Part shown: in pieces, positions 1-13,676 of the stretch | How positions within the stretch are numbered: position 1 is the stretch's first letter | How the letters are laid out: each line of letters begins with the position of its first letter | NCBI GenBank assembly: GCA_005281725.1 | Contig: SSBO01000003.1 | Span: 10,475,251-10,539,250, forward strand | DNA length: 64,000 nucleotides | DNA from: Wuchereria bancrofti | Taxonomy: Eukaryota; Nematoda; Chromadorea; Rhabditida; Onchocercidae | Direction of reading: 5' to 3' | The notes under the pieces: model-generated | Seen by the model: only the letters and a program-made list of their open reading frames with translations | Database searches by the model: none | What the model was told of the DNA's origin: nothing | Program-made: the position numbers and the translations under genes

Positions 1-1421
1 AGGAAGTTAGGTTACAGTATGATAGTAAAATTTTGCTATAGTATGATAATGAAGCTATGCCACAGTATGATAACAATACATTTACAGTTATCATAGTTAA
101 TTATAGTTATAATAGTAAATGACTTAAATATGTTCAGATATATTTCAACAATTTGAATTGTTTAATTAAAATAGAACAAAAAAGAAAAAGTAGAAAAATG
201 AGAAATGATTTCTATAAATTACAATTTATAGCTATTTTGAAGAAGAGAACCAATAAGAGGGAAGAATGATAAAGAGAAAGAGAGAGAGAGAGGGAGAGAA
301 AAGGAGGAGAGAAAAAAGATGAAGGAGAATTTATTGTTTCGAAAACTAAAGTATTAAAAAATAATTTTATTCCGGGATTTGTCCTATTTTTAGGTAATTA
401 TTCAGGAAAATTTTTAATTTTTCAAACAACGAAAGAAAAAAGAAAGCAGGAAACGGCTATTTCGGATAACAAATAGCCTGAAATTGAGAATAGGAAGAAA
501 TTTCAGAACAATAGCAATGAAATTAGGATGTATTCTATTGTTAAATTTTTTGTTCCTTTTCTTTGTTTCCGTCCATAGTTTTGATAATTTTAATGAAATT
601 AATGATAATAATGATAGTAATGCTAGCCTATAATAGTCATACTGATATTTTGTTTATTAAAATTGTTATTAACATTAATATTATAATACTTGAAGTCGTG
701 TTATCTTGATATAATAGAAAATAAATAACTCATAAAGTTTACAGCTTATATAAATTAAAGTTAAGAATGAAGAAACAGTGAAAAACTAAAGAAAATATAA
801 CTTTTTTTTTAAAATTTATTTTGCTTTTCATTGTTGTTCTAATTCCTAGTTCTATACAAAAACGACAAAAAAAAAGGATTAAAATTCTCTTTTTTTTTCT
901 TACTTTCGTTCTTATTTTTAAAATAATAACAAAGAAAACAAGAAACAGAAATGAAAAGAGAAAAGAAAAAAAGAAAATTAAAATTTTTTCTTTCTTTTTT
1001 TTTTGAGATTAATTACATGATTGAGAAACTTTAATTTATCATAGTAAATAAAATTTACATTTTATAATTTTAATACAATTATTTAATAAAATTATTTCTT
1101 TCCTTTTTTTTCTCTCACAAAATAAAAGAAAGAAAAAAGCGACAAAAAAAATTGAGAGAGTTGAAAAGAAAGAAAGAGAGAGAGAGAGATTGAAAGAAAA
1201 AAAAAAAGCTCATAGAGCTTACTCATAACTGATCAGTGATATTGATAAGAGAGAAAAATGGACAAATTGTTAATTACAATGATCCATTGGATTAACTATC
1301 CTGGATATACACTGTAGTTTTTTTTTTTTTTTTTTTTTTTAAATTTAAGTTCAAATTAAGAAAAAAAAAAGACTAGCAAATAGTGATAATACATAGATGT
1401 GTAATATCATTTAATAACATT
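1..1421. other. 3' flank of the first cuticlin gene, non-coding
   Basis: No coding exon could be supported. The stretch holds GA-rich runs (about 265-320, 1155-1200), a pure T run near 1319-1340, and long A/T stretches. Short open frames here are low-complexity Lys/Phe-rich translations without splice context. Confidence 0.6.
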
Positions 1422-3479
1422 TTAAACTTTGGTAGAATGTGATCGTAACAATGTAATAGCAACAATTGTAGCAACAGAAACAATAACAAATATTAGCATA
1501 CCGGCAAGTGTAAAACCGGTTATTGACATACATATACCTTGTGTCATTGTTGCAACAATTACCGGATGACCATTTTCATGTGCTAACAATGATGATCGAT
1601 GACGTAGCGCATTTGGTAATGAGGTAAACTAAAATAAATAAATAAATAAATAAATAAATTTTAAACAACTGAATAATTAATTTATTTATTTATAAGGTAA
1701 ATTGTATGAATTAAATAGATAATAAATTTAATATTTAAAAATAAAATTTCATCTCTTGCATAAATAAAAAAAGAGTGAGAGAGAGAGAGAGAGAGAGGGA
1801 GGAAGAATTCGAATAAGGAAAATTGTTATATTATTTAACTTTCACTTTTTTTTTTTTGCATTTAAAAATATATTAAAGCAAAAAGAAGTTAGTGGTAATT
1901 AAAATAGACAGTATTTATTTATTTTTAAAATTAAAAATTTTAAATTAATTTGAACAAATAATTAATTAATATTAACAAACCTCTTCATTTATATCCAATG
2001 CATTAAGATCGGTACGTACATCAACAATATTTTCATCTCTTACATCTCTCTTTTTCAATACTCTAAATGCAGCAGCTTGTCGTGATGCAGCTGCAACACC
2101 ATTGCGCGTTTTAATTGCGCCAAAACCTTGCGGTTCAGTGCATTGTGGTCGTTGACATTCACTATTTGGTTCCTTAATTGTTATGCTAATTTGACATTGA
2201 TAAAAAAGTTGTGATCGATCAGCGTATTTGTATACGTGTGCTTCTTGTCCAGCCATTAAATCTGAAATTTTTTTTAAATTTTTTAATTAAGTAAAATTTA
2301 TCATATCTTTTATTAATTTTCACAACAAAAATTATTAAATAATTTTTAAATATTATTTTTAACAACAACAACGACAACAAAAAAAAGACATACCTGTTGG
2401 ATATTCTAAATTATTAAGTAGAAATTTGTCCAAAGCACAACCATCAGCATTTAATAGCTCTACTTTATCACCATTACCATCATCAACAAAGCATGAATGT
2501 ACCACCGCACAGAATGTATCAACTGTTTCCGAATCACATGTCCATTTATGATAAACCGGTTGTCCAATGGTAGCAAATTGAACCGGTTGTCCTGATGGTC
2601 CACCATCAAGAATCTATAAGAAAAAAAAGAAAAAATGTAATACTTCATTAATAGGAAAAAAAAAATATGCTTAAATTTTCTTTTCTTTAGCAAAAACAAG
2701 AAAAAAAAAATTTTTAAATCTAATTAATGAAAAAAAATTTCATACAAATTTAAATTTAAATAAAAAAAAAAAAACCTCATATCGACATACAGGCATTGGT
2801 ACAATTTGTGTTGCAAATGCTGTTGTAATTTCGGAAACTTCAATTTGTGTGCTAACAGTTTTATCAGCTTCCATGTAAAAGCATTGTACACGATATGCAC
2901 GATCAACTTTTGTGACAAATAATGGATGAAATGAAATGACCACTGTTGTTGTGACAAATATTCCACGTGGATTTAACGAACGTGTACGTGCTACATTACA
3001 TGAATCAAATGGTAGCTCAATTCCAGCTACCTGTCGTCCACCTTCATCATTACGACATCCTTGTTGATCATATAATCCTTTTACATAAACATGTCCTAAA
3101 ATAATTTATAAAAATCTTTCTCCAATAATTATATTTCAAATTTCATAATTATTCAAATGACAAATTATAAATTTTAGCAAATTTGTAAAAAGATTGTTTT
3201 ATCCTTTCTTTTTATTTACTTTCGTTTCTTCTCTTTTTTTTTTTTGGCAAAATTTATTTACTAAATTTTTTATTTTAAATAATTAAATTAAATTCATTAT
3301 TGTAAAGTAAAATATTAGAAATAAAATTTGTTACCTTCAAATGGATTTCGAGTGTTAAAATTAACCGTAATTGATGTTGGACCACATTCAATTTCTGGTT
3401 CACCTTCGACACCATTATCAACCGGAATAGCATTTACAATAGTAATAAATGCTACTAATATGCTAATTAATCGAAGCAT
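1422..3479 (-). CDS. Cuticlin (CUT-1-like ZP-domain cuticle protein), gene 1
   Basis: Structural protein of the non-collagenous nematode cuticle. Five exons: 3335-3479, 2776-3095, 2394-2613, 1981-2261, 1422-1628 (390 aa). All introns are GT..AG and phases agree. Residues 1-17 form a signal peptide ending VNA. A cysteine-rich zona pellucida domain follows, from about residue 30 (IECG) to about 270, with CUT-1-type motifs such as EADKTVSTQIEVSE and KEPNSEC. A dibasic furin-like site LKKR lies at 297-300, and a transmembrane helix at about 354-383 is followed by a short basic tail. This is the standard layout of a secreted, cleaved and polymerising ZP cuticlin. An in-frame read-through of exon 4 would stop two codons past the donor. 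The TM exon was found by phase and its acceptor TTTTAG. A paralogue with the same intron positions lies at 14638..17749. Family assignment is secure; the exact orthologue (cut-1 versus other cut/cutl genes) is not. Confidence 0.93.
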
Positions 3480-3638
3480 AATTAATTAATTAATTAATTA
3501 ATGGACGGATGAAAATGATTTAGGAAAATAGGAAAATAACAATAGTGATAATAATAATAGTAGTGATATCCTACTGTTATTGTTGTTCCCTGTACTCGTC
3601 TTATCAAAGTTAATATGATTTCTGATATTTATGCAAGT

Positions 3639-3647
3639 CTTTTTATA
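3639..3647 (-). promoter_or_regulatory. Candidate TATA box of cuticlin gene 1
   Basis: Read on the minus strand the sequence is TATAAAAAG, about 160 bases upstream of the ATG at 3479. Position and orientation fit a core promoter, but nothing else confirms it. Confidence 0.35.
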
Positions 3648-4697
3648 GGTTTAATATCGGGCGGATATTGTCCCGCCTTCCTGGATAACCAGCTTTCCTG
3701 TTTTGATATACATTAATTTTATCGACCTAATTTCTCCTTTTTTTTCTTTTTTTTTTTTTGTTTTTATTTTCATCAATTATTTTTAAAATTTTTCATTTGT
3801 CATTTTAACTATCCCATTCTCTTCTTATTCATCATTCATATATCAAATTGAAAAAGGTTGAATGAATGAAGAAGGAAACGAAGACGAAGAAAGAAAACAA
3901 AAAAAAAAAAAAAAAGGAGAAAACTATTGTTTCACTGTGGTGGTTCTAAATTTGTTAAATTTTCATATCAGTTCCACCTATTTTGTTTATTTGCCTTAAA
4001 AAAAAAAAAAAAATTTTTACAAAAATTTCACCTCATCAAATATCCATCACTATCCCTTTTTACGACACTTTCTTTTTCTTTTTTCTTTTTCATTTCATCT
4101 TCATTTTTCGATATGTATTTTTTGTAGTCTGAAAATATAAGTTGAAAAAAAAAAAACAAAATAAATAACCAATTTCTTTTCCGTATTTTTATCTACATCT
4201 CTCTATGTGTAATAATATTTACGCATGTACACGTATGTACGCGTATATGTATATACGTATATCCATTACGTATGTTAAATGATAATGACATTTATCAAAA
4301 AAAAAAAAGACAATTTCACTTTTTTATTTCTTTTCTTATCAGTTCTCCATCTTTATCTTTTCTTTTATCACTTTCCACTTCGTTCTTCTTTTTTTTGTAT
4401 TAATTTTGTATCAAATGATTATTGTCTTTTTATTTTTCTCCTTTTATCCTTTTTACCTGTCATATTCTATTATTATTATTATTATTATTATTGGCATCAT
4501 TATTACTATTTTAATCAGTATTATTATCAGCATTCAAATTTGATTTTCATTTCATTTTCCACTTTTTTTTCATTTGTCAACCATTTGCGTGATTTTTGCC
4601 ACTTCTTATCTCTTAGAAATTAACCTGGAAATGGTATATATCTCAATGCAAAGATAAAATACTTTAAGAAATTGGTACCATTGTTGTTTTCGATTAA

Positions 4698-5150
4698 TTA
4701 ATTCCATTTTATTGTTATTATTACTGTTACTATTGTTGCTATTATCATTGTTGTTGTCACTGTTGTTATTGTTATTGTTGTTACTATTATTATTGTTGTT
4801 GTCACTGTTGTTGTTATTATTACTGTTGCTATTATCATTGTTGTTGTCACTGTTGTTATTGTTGTTGTTACTGTTGTTACTATCATCACTGTTGTTGTCA
4901 CTGTTGTTATTGTTATTGTTGTTACTGTTGTTACTATCATCATCGTTGTTGTTGTCACTTTGTTATTGTTATTATTACTGTTACTGTTGTTGCTATTATC
5001 ATTGTTTTTATCACTGTTGTTATTGTTGTTACTGTTCTTACTATTATTATTGATGTTGTTACTATTGTTGTTGCCGTTATTTTGTTGTTTTATTATTGTT
5101 GTTGCCGTTATTTTGTTGTTGTTTTCGTTGTTGTTGTTTTTATTATTATA
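4698..5150. repeat. Trinucleotide tract (TTG/TTA/CTG-rich)
   Basis: Long imperfect array of TTG, TTA, CTG and ATC triplets. On the plus strand it translates as poly-Leu and on the minus strand as poly-Asn/Thr, so it creates long but spurious open frames on both strands. Longer internal units (TTGTTGTTGTCACTG) recur several times, suggesting slippage plus unequal exchange. Confidence 0.85.
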
Positions 5151-7490
5151 ATTATTGGGGTTCAAAAAAAGGAAAAAAAAAAAGAAAATAAAAGGAAAGG
5201 AATGAAAATGGAAAGGAAAAACAATGAAAAGAAGGCGAAAGCGACATTTCATTTCATAGGCCGTTGAAAAAATTTAAAAAAAAAAAATTACAAAAAGATA
5301 GATAAGATTAGGTTACAACGGATAATCGGTAGAGTGGGAAGAGGAAGATAATAGAAAAATAAATGACGAAAATTTAAAACGACATATTTCTTCATTCTTC
5401 CTTTATTTTTTTTCTTCTTCGTTTTTATTTTTCTATTGTTTACTTTGAAATTTTCACTACTAGGATTTAATTTTACTTTCAAATTAAAAATTAGGAGAAA
5501 AATAAGTGATAATATTATCATAATAATAACAATAATAATAATAGTATAATAATAATAATAATAATAATAATAATTTACATTGTAACAATTATTAATCAGA
5601 TGAAATCATTTTAGATTTTTAGAAAAATATTAGCAATTAATGATTAATAATGATAATATCCTTTAAAATATACAAATATTTCGATCCATTCATTCATTTT
5701 CATTCCATATTTCATTTCATTTCATTTCATTTCATTCATTCATGTCACTTATATTCTTTTATCAATAATTATTACTGCAACGAAATTATAAATTAACATA
5801 ATTGAATTAATATTGTTAAGTTTTGCAAAAAAATTTCATTTTACTGCAATTAAAAAAAAATCATATATCCAAACAAATAATACTATTTTTTGAAAATTTT
5901 TCTAAGCAAATAATACTTACTGAGATAAAATTATTATTTGCTGCAAATTATTTGCATACAAATTTCCTGAAGCAAAACAAATAAGCTTAATAACAACTTA
6001 TTTACCTAAAGTTTAAATTTCAATGAAAAATTCCAATCGATCATATGTCATTTGAGGAAAAAATTAATCGCTCATTTTCTTTTTTTTTATTCTACAAATT
6101 GCTTCGCTTATCTCATGCAAATACTTTTTAAATTTAACATTTTAATTTTAATCTATTAGCATTACATTTACAGTTACAATAATTCATCATATTGCATTTT
6201 CTAGTTTGATAATTGAAGTTCAATTCAAATTAAATTCCGTCAACGAATTTTAAATTACAGTACTTTGAGTATAATTTTTATTTCACAAATCTATATTTTC
6301 TAGGTCTAATATTTATAAATCTGAATTCATTATTGTTTAGTGTAACTAAAGCATTATCACAAATATCTCATTAATAAAGGTAATTTCGTTTTCACAGGTA
6401 ACTTTCTTTTTTACATTTATTTATTAAATCATAACAATTATTGTAATTAATTGATAAGATAGTAAACTGCATGTTTTTATAGCAATAAAATGCACATAAA
6501 AAGTTTTTTTTTTAAATTTTTTTTTAAATTTTTTTTAAACAAATATTTTTATCAAAATTATTATGTTTCATTTTTCTACCTCTAAAATTCTTTTTTTTTC
6601 TTTTCTTTCACTTTTCAAAATTAATTTTCAGTATTCAAGCATAAAATCGCTAATGATACGACATAAAATGATTAAAGTAATAATAATGTGCAAAAAAAAA
6701 ATTATATTAATTTAATACCAAAATTATTATTCATTTTAGTTTGACAACGTTTAAATTTTAAATGGAATCATTACCAATTGAAATATATCTTGAAATTTTT
6801 TCCACATAAAATTTAATTTTAATTATAATAAGCTTTTTCCTTCTTTTTGCAACATAAAAACAAACATGAACGATTTTCTCACGAATAAATTAAAAGAATG
6901 ATAGTATTTTGTAGCGATTTGCTAAATGTTTTGATTTAATAAAAGAATTTGCTACAAATCAATATCTTAGCCAAAAATTTTTAAATGCATAATTTTAGTT
7001 GGAATTTTAGAAAAACGTGCACATTCTGAGAATGGAGTATTAAATTTTAATTAAAATACTAAAATATGATAAGATAAAATTAACAAATAAAATTAATGAA
7101 AAAAATAGAATAAAATAAAAACATGAAATAACATTTAAAAAAAAACAAAATTAAGAAATCAGTTATTAATAAGGGATGAAAAAAAAAAAGAAACTGAAAG
7201 ATTGATAAAAATTAATAAATAAAATACATTTTAAGAAAAAAATAAAAAGAGAAAAAGACAGTCAAATAATAATTATCAACTTTTCGTCTTCAAAAACCAA
7301 AAGTAATAAGTAATAAAGTATTATATATGATTTTTAACAAGAAAATTTCAAACAAGAAAATTTCAAGAAAATTCCATTGAAATAAGAAATCATATCATGA
7401 ACAATCTTATCATTACAAAAAAAAAAGTACAATCTTATTTTACTAAATGAATAATATAATTACTAACATATTATCATATTAATATCAAAT

Positions 7491-8063
7491 ATTATTCACG
7501 TAATTTTTACGTAACAACAACATTAGTAACGTAATTTTTAACCTGTGCAGTAGTGATATTATTCACGTAATTTTTACGTAACAATAATATTAGTAACGTA
7601 ATTTTTAACCTGTGCAGTAGTGATATTATTCACGTAATTTTTACGTGACAATGATATTAGTAACGTAATTTTTAACCTGTGCAGTAGTGATATTATTCAC
7701 GCAATTTTTACGTAACAACAATATTAGTAACGTAATTTTTAACCTGTGCAGTAGTGATATTATTCACGTAATTTTTACGTGACAATGATATTAGTAACGT
7801 AATTTTTAACCTGTGCAGTAGTGATATTATTCACGTAATTTTTACGTAACAATAATATTAGTAACGTAATTTTTAACCTGTGCAGTAGTGATATTATTCA
7901 CGTAATTTTTACGTGACAATGATATTAGTAACGTAATTTTTAACCTGTGCAGTAGTGATATTATTCACGCAATTTTTACGTAACAACAATATTAGTAATG
8001 TAATTTTTAACCTGTGTAGTAGTGATATTATTCACGTAATTCTCACGTACGCAATAATATTCA
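7491..8063. repeat. 67-bp minisatellite, eight copies plus a partial one
   Basis: Unit starts fall at 7491, 7558, 7625, 7692, 7759, 7826, 7893, 7960 and 8027, exactly 67 bases apart. Each unit contains ATTATTCACG, a short inverted repeat around TAATTTTTA, and the block CCTGTGCAGTAG. In units with the GTGACAATG variant the inverted repeat is perfect (CACGTAATTTTTACGTG). There are no unique spacers, so this is a minisatellite and not a CRISPR array. Confidence 0.95.
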
Positions 8064-10185
8064 TTATGTATCATCGCATAAATGATTAATATTTGATTTC
8101 ATTTTATTTATACATATTTTCAGATAATTTTTCAGTGCGATATGCTATTGGCATATTAATATAATATTATCAGAAATATACTTTATCATATTTTTATATT
8201 AATACTGAAAAAAATACAACATTATTTACATTTAAAATCTTTGAAAAAATATTTTGCTAGTTGCCTTTTTTTTAAATATTTCAAATTTTAGAAATTTCTT
8301 TATAAAATATCATAAAATTATCATTTTGAAATTAGAAGCCATTACTGCTTAGATGATATAGTAATTATTAAATTTTAAAAACAGTATGTAAAATGTGGTA
8401 TTAATTCTTTTTTCCTATTCTTTGTTGATAAATTTATGATGACTTGAGAATATTTCAAACTGATATGCATATAATTTTTTTTTAAATACATTTCAAATTG
8501 ATATATTACAAAATTTTTATATAATTTAATCCAAAATGATAATAAATTTGTAAAAAATGCTGATACGAAAGATTCGTCATTGATTACTAAATGATTATTT
8601 CGTCTTCATTTTTCTTTCTTTGTTTATTTTTATTCGTATTTTAAGCATTGATCTTTGATCCTACAAAAAATGTATTTTCATGTGTGAAAAAAAACGGAAG
8701 AAAAGAAAAAACGAAAACCAAAAAAAGAAAAAAACAAATTTTTTTATTGAAAAATATCAATGAAAGGAAAAACACACACACAAAAACAAAAAAAAAACAA
8801 ATTATTTATTCAATATAAATAAATTGAAATAATGATAAAATGAAAGAAAAAATTCAAATGATGGCAGAAATTTCATCGAAGAATGCATTTTAAAAAATTA
8901 TTATTTTTTATTAATTAATATAAAAATTTGTTTTGTTTATTTAAACAGCAAATTTAACGCATTCAATTATTTTTTCACTTACTATTTGCTGTATGAAATA
9001 AAATATTATGAATATAAGTAGCAGAAAGGAATAAAAATTTTCTTATCATTGTTTTAAAGAAAAATTAAAAAAATGGAAGAGAAAAAAAAAACGATTTAAA
9101 AAAATGGAATTAAAAATGAAAAACGATTACTTGTTGAATTTTGAACATAAAAAATTCGCCGTTTAATGAATTATTTAAAATAATTTTTCATCAAAAGAAA
9201 TGTAAAACAAAATTTTAGTTTTAATTTTAAATTGTTATAAACAATTCCTTAATTTTGTTTATTTGTCTAAATTCTGCGATTTGTGTGATTGTATGACAAC
9301 AAAGTGATTCCAAAGTTTAATTAATTTATTTTTTCTCATCATTATATTAATAAAAAACATGGAATTGTTTAGTAAATTTTTTTACATTTGTATTTGCAAG
9401 AAACGAAATAATGAAAGAATGGAATAATTAATATTTATTATTTATGCATAAATTAAATAATTAAAATCATGCTAGCTAAATAATTAAAATTGTGTTAATT
9501 GCATTAAATTAATTAATTATAGAAATATATTTCATTAAATATTGCTAATTAATCAAATATTAATATAACAGCAATCTTCATTTTTATGTTTGTTTTTTGA
9601 ATAAAAATTCTTGTAGTAACTTCAAACAAAAAAAAAAGATTACAAATCAGTTATTAATTATTTAATTATATTCCTTCTAATTTTACTTAAAATACATTTC
9701 ATATATACATTATTTAATTATTTCGCATTTAACTATGCGAGATGGAAATTTATAAAATAATGTGTATATTTATATATGTGTAATTCAGTGCAAATTTTTT
9801 CATTTTTCACAATTTAACAAACTTTAAAATTAAAAATTCAAATATTCATAATACTTTTTTTTTGTTTTATTTAATTTATTTTATCACATTTTATCAGTTA
9901 ATGAAATCCATCCAAAATAACGAATCAATGATACACATATATCATTTGCAAATTATTAATCATAAAACAAATACTGATATAAAAATTCATCAGAAACTAA
10001 AAAAAAAAAATTGGCTCAAATTAAAAAAAACAAACAAACAATTATACCTGAAATATTAGTGTTGAATTAATTAATTAATCAATTAGAAGTAATGTATTCA
10101 TCCGAATTAATCAGTTGAATAGAAATAATTACAATCATAATTGTTATCATTATGATAAGAAATAAAAAAATTGATAAATTATATT

Positions 10186-10395
10186 AAATCATGAAAAATG
10201 AGATTATATTAAATCATATCAAATCATGATTATGTTAAATCATTAAATTAAATCATGTATTAAATCTTATCAAATCGTGATTATGTTAAATCATTAAATT
10301 AAATCATGTATTAAATTATATTAAATCATGATCATGCTAAATCATTGTATTAAATCATGATTATGTCAAATCATTATATTAAATCATGAAAAAAA
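10186..10395. repeat. Imperfect tandem repeat of AAATCATGATTATG-type units
   Basis: Several variant copies of TTAAATCATGATTATG and ATTAAATCATGTATT lie head to tail. The boundaries are approximate. Confidence 0.6.
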
Positions 10396-10914
10396 AAACT
10401 AATTGAAGAAACTTTGCAGTAAATATATGATCAAAAGAAAGTATCAAATTTTCTTTAATGTAATTAGCAAATTGAATAATATTTTTTTTACAAAATATTC
10501 ATTTAAATTTTCAAATGGATGTTTATTAAAAGGCATTCTATTATAATTTATCCATTTATCATTTTTTAAATTAATAAGCAATATTAAAATATATGCAAAT
10601 CACATTGCAATTATAAAATTTATAAAATTTAATTTTGTCGAACAAATTAAATTTATGAAAATAATGAATTGTATATGTTGAAAGCTACTTATTACTATTT
10701 AAAATGACTGCTTTTCTTCTTTTAAAATTAAAATATGTACTAATTTGCAGCGTTTTAAAATTATTTTATATGTTTAATAATTTAATTAATTAAAGGTTAC
10801 ACTCGAGAGTTCCATCGTATCCAATGCAAAAGTTGCTATTTTTAAATAATCAATTCAATTACTAGTTTATTTATTTATTATTTCCTTTTAATTAAGCTTC
10901 ATTGAGCAATAATA

Positions 10915-11130
10915 ATAGTTAAAAATAATAATAATAATGGATAATAATAATAGATAATGATAATAAATGATAATAATGATAATAATAGATAATCACAATA
11001 AATGATCATAAATGATAATAATGATAATAATAGGTAATCATAATAAATGATCATAAATGATAATAATAGGTAATCACAATAAATGATCATAAATGATAAT
11101 AATGATAATAATAGGTAATCATAATAAATG
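10915..11130. repeat. Tandem repeat of GATAATAATAGGTAATCA-type units
   Basis: Variant units of AATGATAATAATAGGTAATC and ACAATAAATGATCAT alternate, giving a minus-strand translation with repeated YDYLLLS. This is a low-complexity satellite, not a gene. Confidence 0.7.
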
Positions 11131-13459
11131 ATAATATATTTTAACAGAAACGAATAAAATAATTCTATCATCGTTCTTTTTTTTCCTTCTTTTCCTTTTT
11201 TTGCAATAAAAATTGAAAATTTGCAATAAAAAAAATTGTTTAATTATTAATTATTGAAAATTGTTTCACTTAATTTTATTCACTTATTTTTCATGAAAAG
11301 AATATTTTGATTCGTTTTTTAACTCNTTTTTTTTAATTAATATTAATTATATAATCAAAAAAACGAAAAATGATTTGAAAATTTTTATGTGGCCAATATT
11401 ATTTAACAATATTAATTTCTTATAATTTACAACAAGAATATTCGTTTAATTTATAATTAATGAAACAAAGAAAAAGATGATTTCAATAATTACTTCCTGT
11501 TTTTTTTTTGCTTTCTTTTATAAACTATCTTTAAAAAAAAAAAATAAAATTTCATCAAATCTCAAAAAGATTTAATAATTTAAAAATAGATTGGAACATT
11601 TGAAAAATGATAAAAATATGATTTAACGGTATTAATGATATTAAATGATTATTAATTTATTATCGTAATAATTTTTTATTTTTTATTCTTTGTTCTCTGA
11701 ACTGATATCACTTAGATTCAAAAGATTCAAAAGAGAAATTTTAGAAAGTTGAAAAAAGAAATAAAGATTAAAGATAGTTTGACAAAAGTTTAATGCTTAA
11801 TATAAATAAATTACCGGGAAAATCTTTCTGTCAAAATGGAAAAATTACAAGCAACTTTTATTGATATAAAATTTTTTTAATCAAAGAAATGAAATGAAAA
11901 GTTAATTTCAGGAAATAAACAATAAAATAAGAAAGAAAATAATAAAAACACATCAAAAAAAGGCAAAAATTTGCAATTATTTGAAAAATGAAAAAGAAAA
12001 CAAGTAATTGAATAAAACCAAAATGAAAATTTTTAAAATATTTTGTAATTAAAATTACAGTATGAAGCAAAATGTGAAATTTCTAGGAATTTACAATCAT
12101 TTAATAACTATGCATAAATTAAATTACAAAAAAATACAAATGATGTAAAAGTTTCGAGAAAAATATTTCAAAATAAGAATTGAAATTTGAAAATTATTAA
12201 TAATCAGAAGAGAAAGAGGGAAAAGAGAGAAGAAAGTGAAGCAAAGAAGAAAAGTGAAGAAGCAAATTTAGGATAAAATATCAATTAGATATTGAAATTA
12301 ATTAAATGATAGAAAAAAAAAGGAAAAGAAGGAAAAAAAAGAAAAATAAAAAATTAAATTAATTAGTAATGTTAAGTAATATGTGATAAACATTTATCTT
12401 TTGTTCATTTTATGATAGATTAAATTAAATTAAATTATTTGCAAATAAAAAAAAATAACCATTATCTAAAAATAAAGGGAAAGAGAGGGAAAAGAAGGGA
12501 AGGAAAGTGGAAGAAACAGAGAGAGAGATGAAATAAGGGAGCAAAAGGAGAGAGAAAATTTTGTTAGGACAAAAAATTTTAAGCATTCGTATTTCATATA
12601 TGATAAATGATAAATTATCAAGAAAATGAAGGCTATACAGTGTTAAATTATCAATTAAATATAAAAATTTCAAGTGATAAGAATGATAATTTTGTTGATT
12701 AAGCAAAATTAAATCAATTTTCCACCACTTTTTCATTTTTTTTTTGCTATTGTAGAATTTGTGAAAGGAAAAAATTATTTATTTGTCTGATTAAAATGAA
12801 ATTATCAAAGATTATTAAAGAGAGAAAAGAGAGAAATGAAATTGTTAAAGAAATTATTAAAGAGAGAAAAGTTGTATGAAATGATAGAAAATGGAAAAAT
12901 GAAAAAATGAACGAATGCCAAAATCAATGAAAAATAATAGTTGAAATAGGAAAATTTTTGAAATTTAATAAGATAAATTTGATAAGAAAATGATGGAAAA
13001 ATTAGAGACATTGAAATAATATAATTGATAATATGATGATAAGAGGAAAAGAATGAGAAAAGAAAATGTTAAATTAAAATTTCTTAACTCAAAAAATTCT
13101 TAAATAAAATCATTGATTTCAGATAATAGAGATAAGGAAATGAAGAGAGAAATGAGACAATTACACTGAAAATTATAAATTTTCTAATGAAATTTAAATT
13201 ATACAAAATCGGATGAAATATGAATTACTAGACAATGATGACAAAAAAAAGAGCAAAGAAACAAATATAAAAATTGAAAGTGCGAAAAGTAAATGAAAAA
13301 TGATTTTCAAAATGAATGATAAGGATAACAAAACGATTTAAAAAAAAAGGTATAAAATTGCTGTAAAATTATTAGTGCTTATTGACATAAATAAACTTTC
13401 AAAAAGATAATTACCAAAATTAATAAATAAATATATTAAAAAATCATATATAAATAATG

Positions 13460-13492
<33 letters not shown>

Positions 13493-13676
13493 TAGTAACA
13501 TAACAATTACAATTATGCCACTTTCAGACGAATATGTTATTAACAAATTAAAAAAAAAAACAAGGAAAAAACAGGAAAAAACAAAAAAGAAGCAAAAAAT
13601 AATTAATAATGAAATTAATTCAGTTATATTTTTATATAAAAACTAAACATTATAAAAATTTTAAGTAAAAGCACGG

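Noticed and set aside
4698..5252. 184-residue minus-strand open frame with hydrophobic start and poly-Asn/Thr body
   Set aside because: It is a translation of the TTG/TTA trinucleotide tract. The opposite strand is equally open as poly-Leu, and there is no splice or conservation signal.
7491..8063. Regularly spaced direct repeats that could suggest a CRISPR array
   Set aside because: The whole 67-bp period is repeated with no unique spacers, and the window is eukaryotic with introns; it is a minisatellite.
11326..11326. N at 11326 (also 33948 and 54779) as further duplication joins
   Set aside because: I saw no matching sequence on the two sides; these may be simple ambiguous bases or short gaps.
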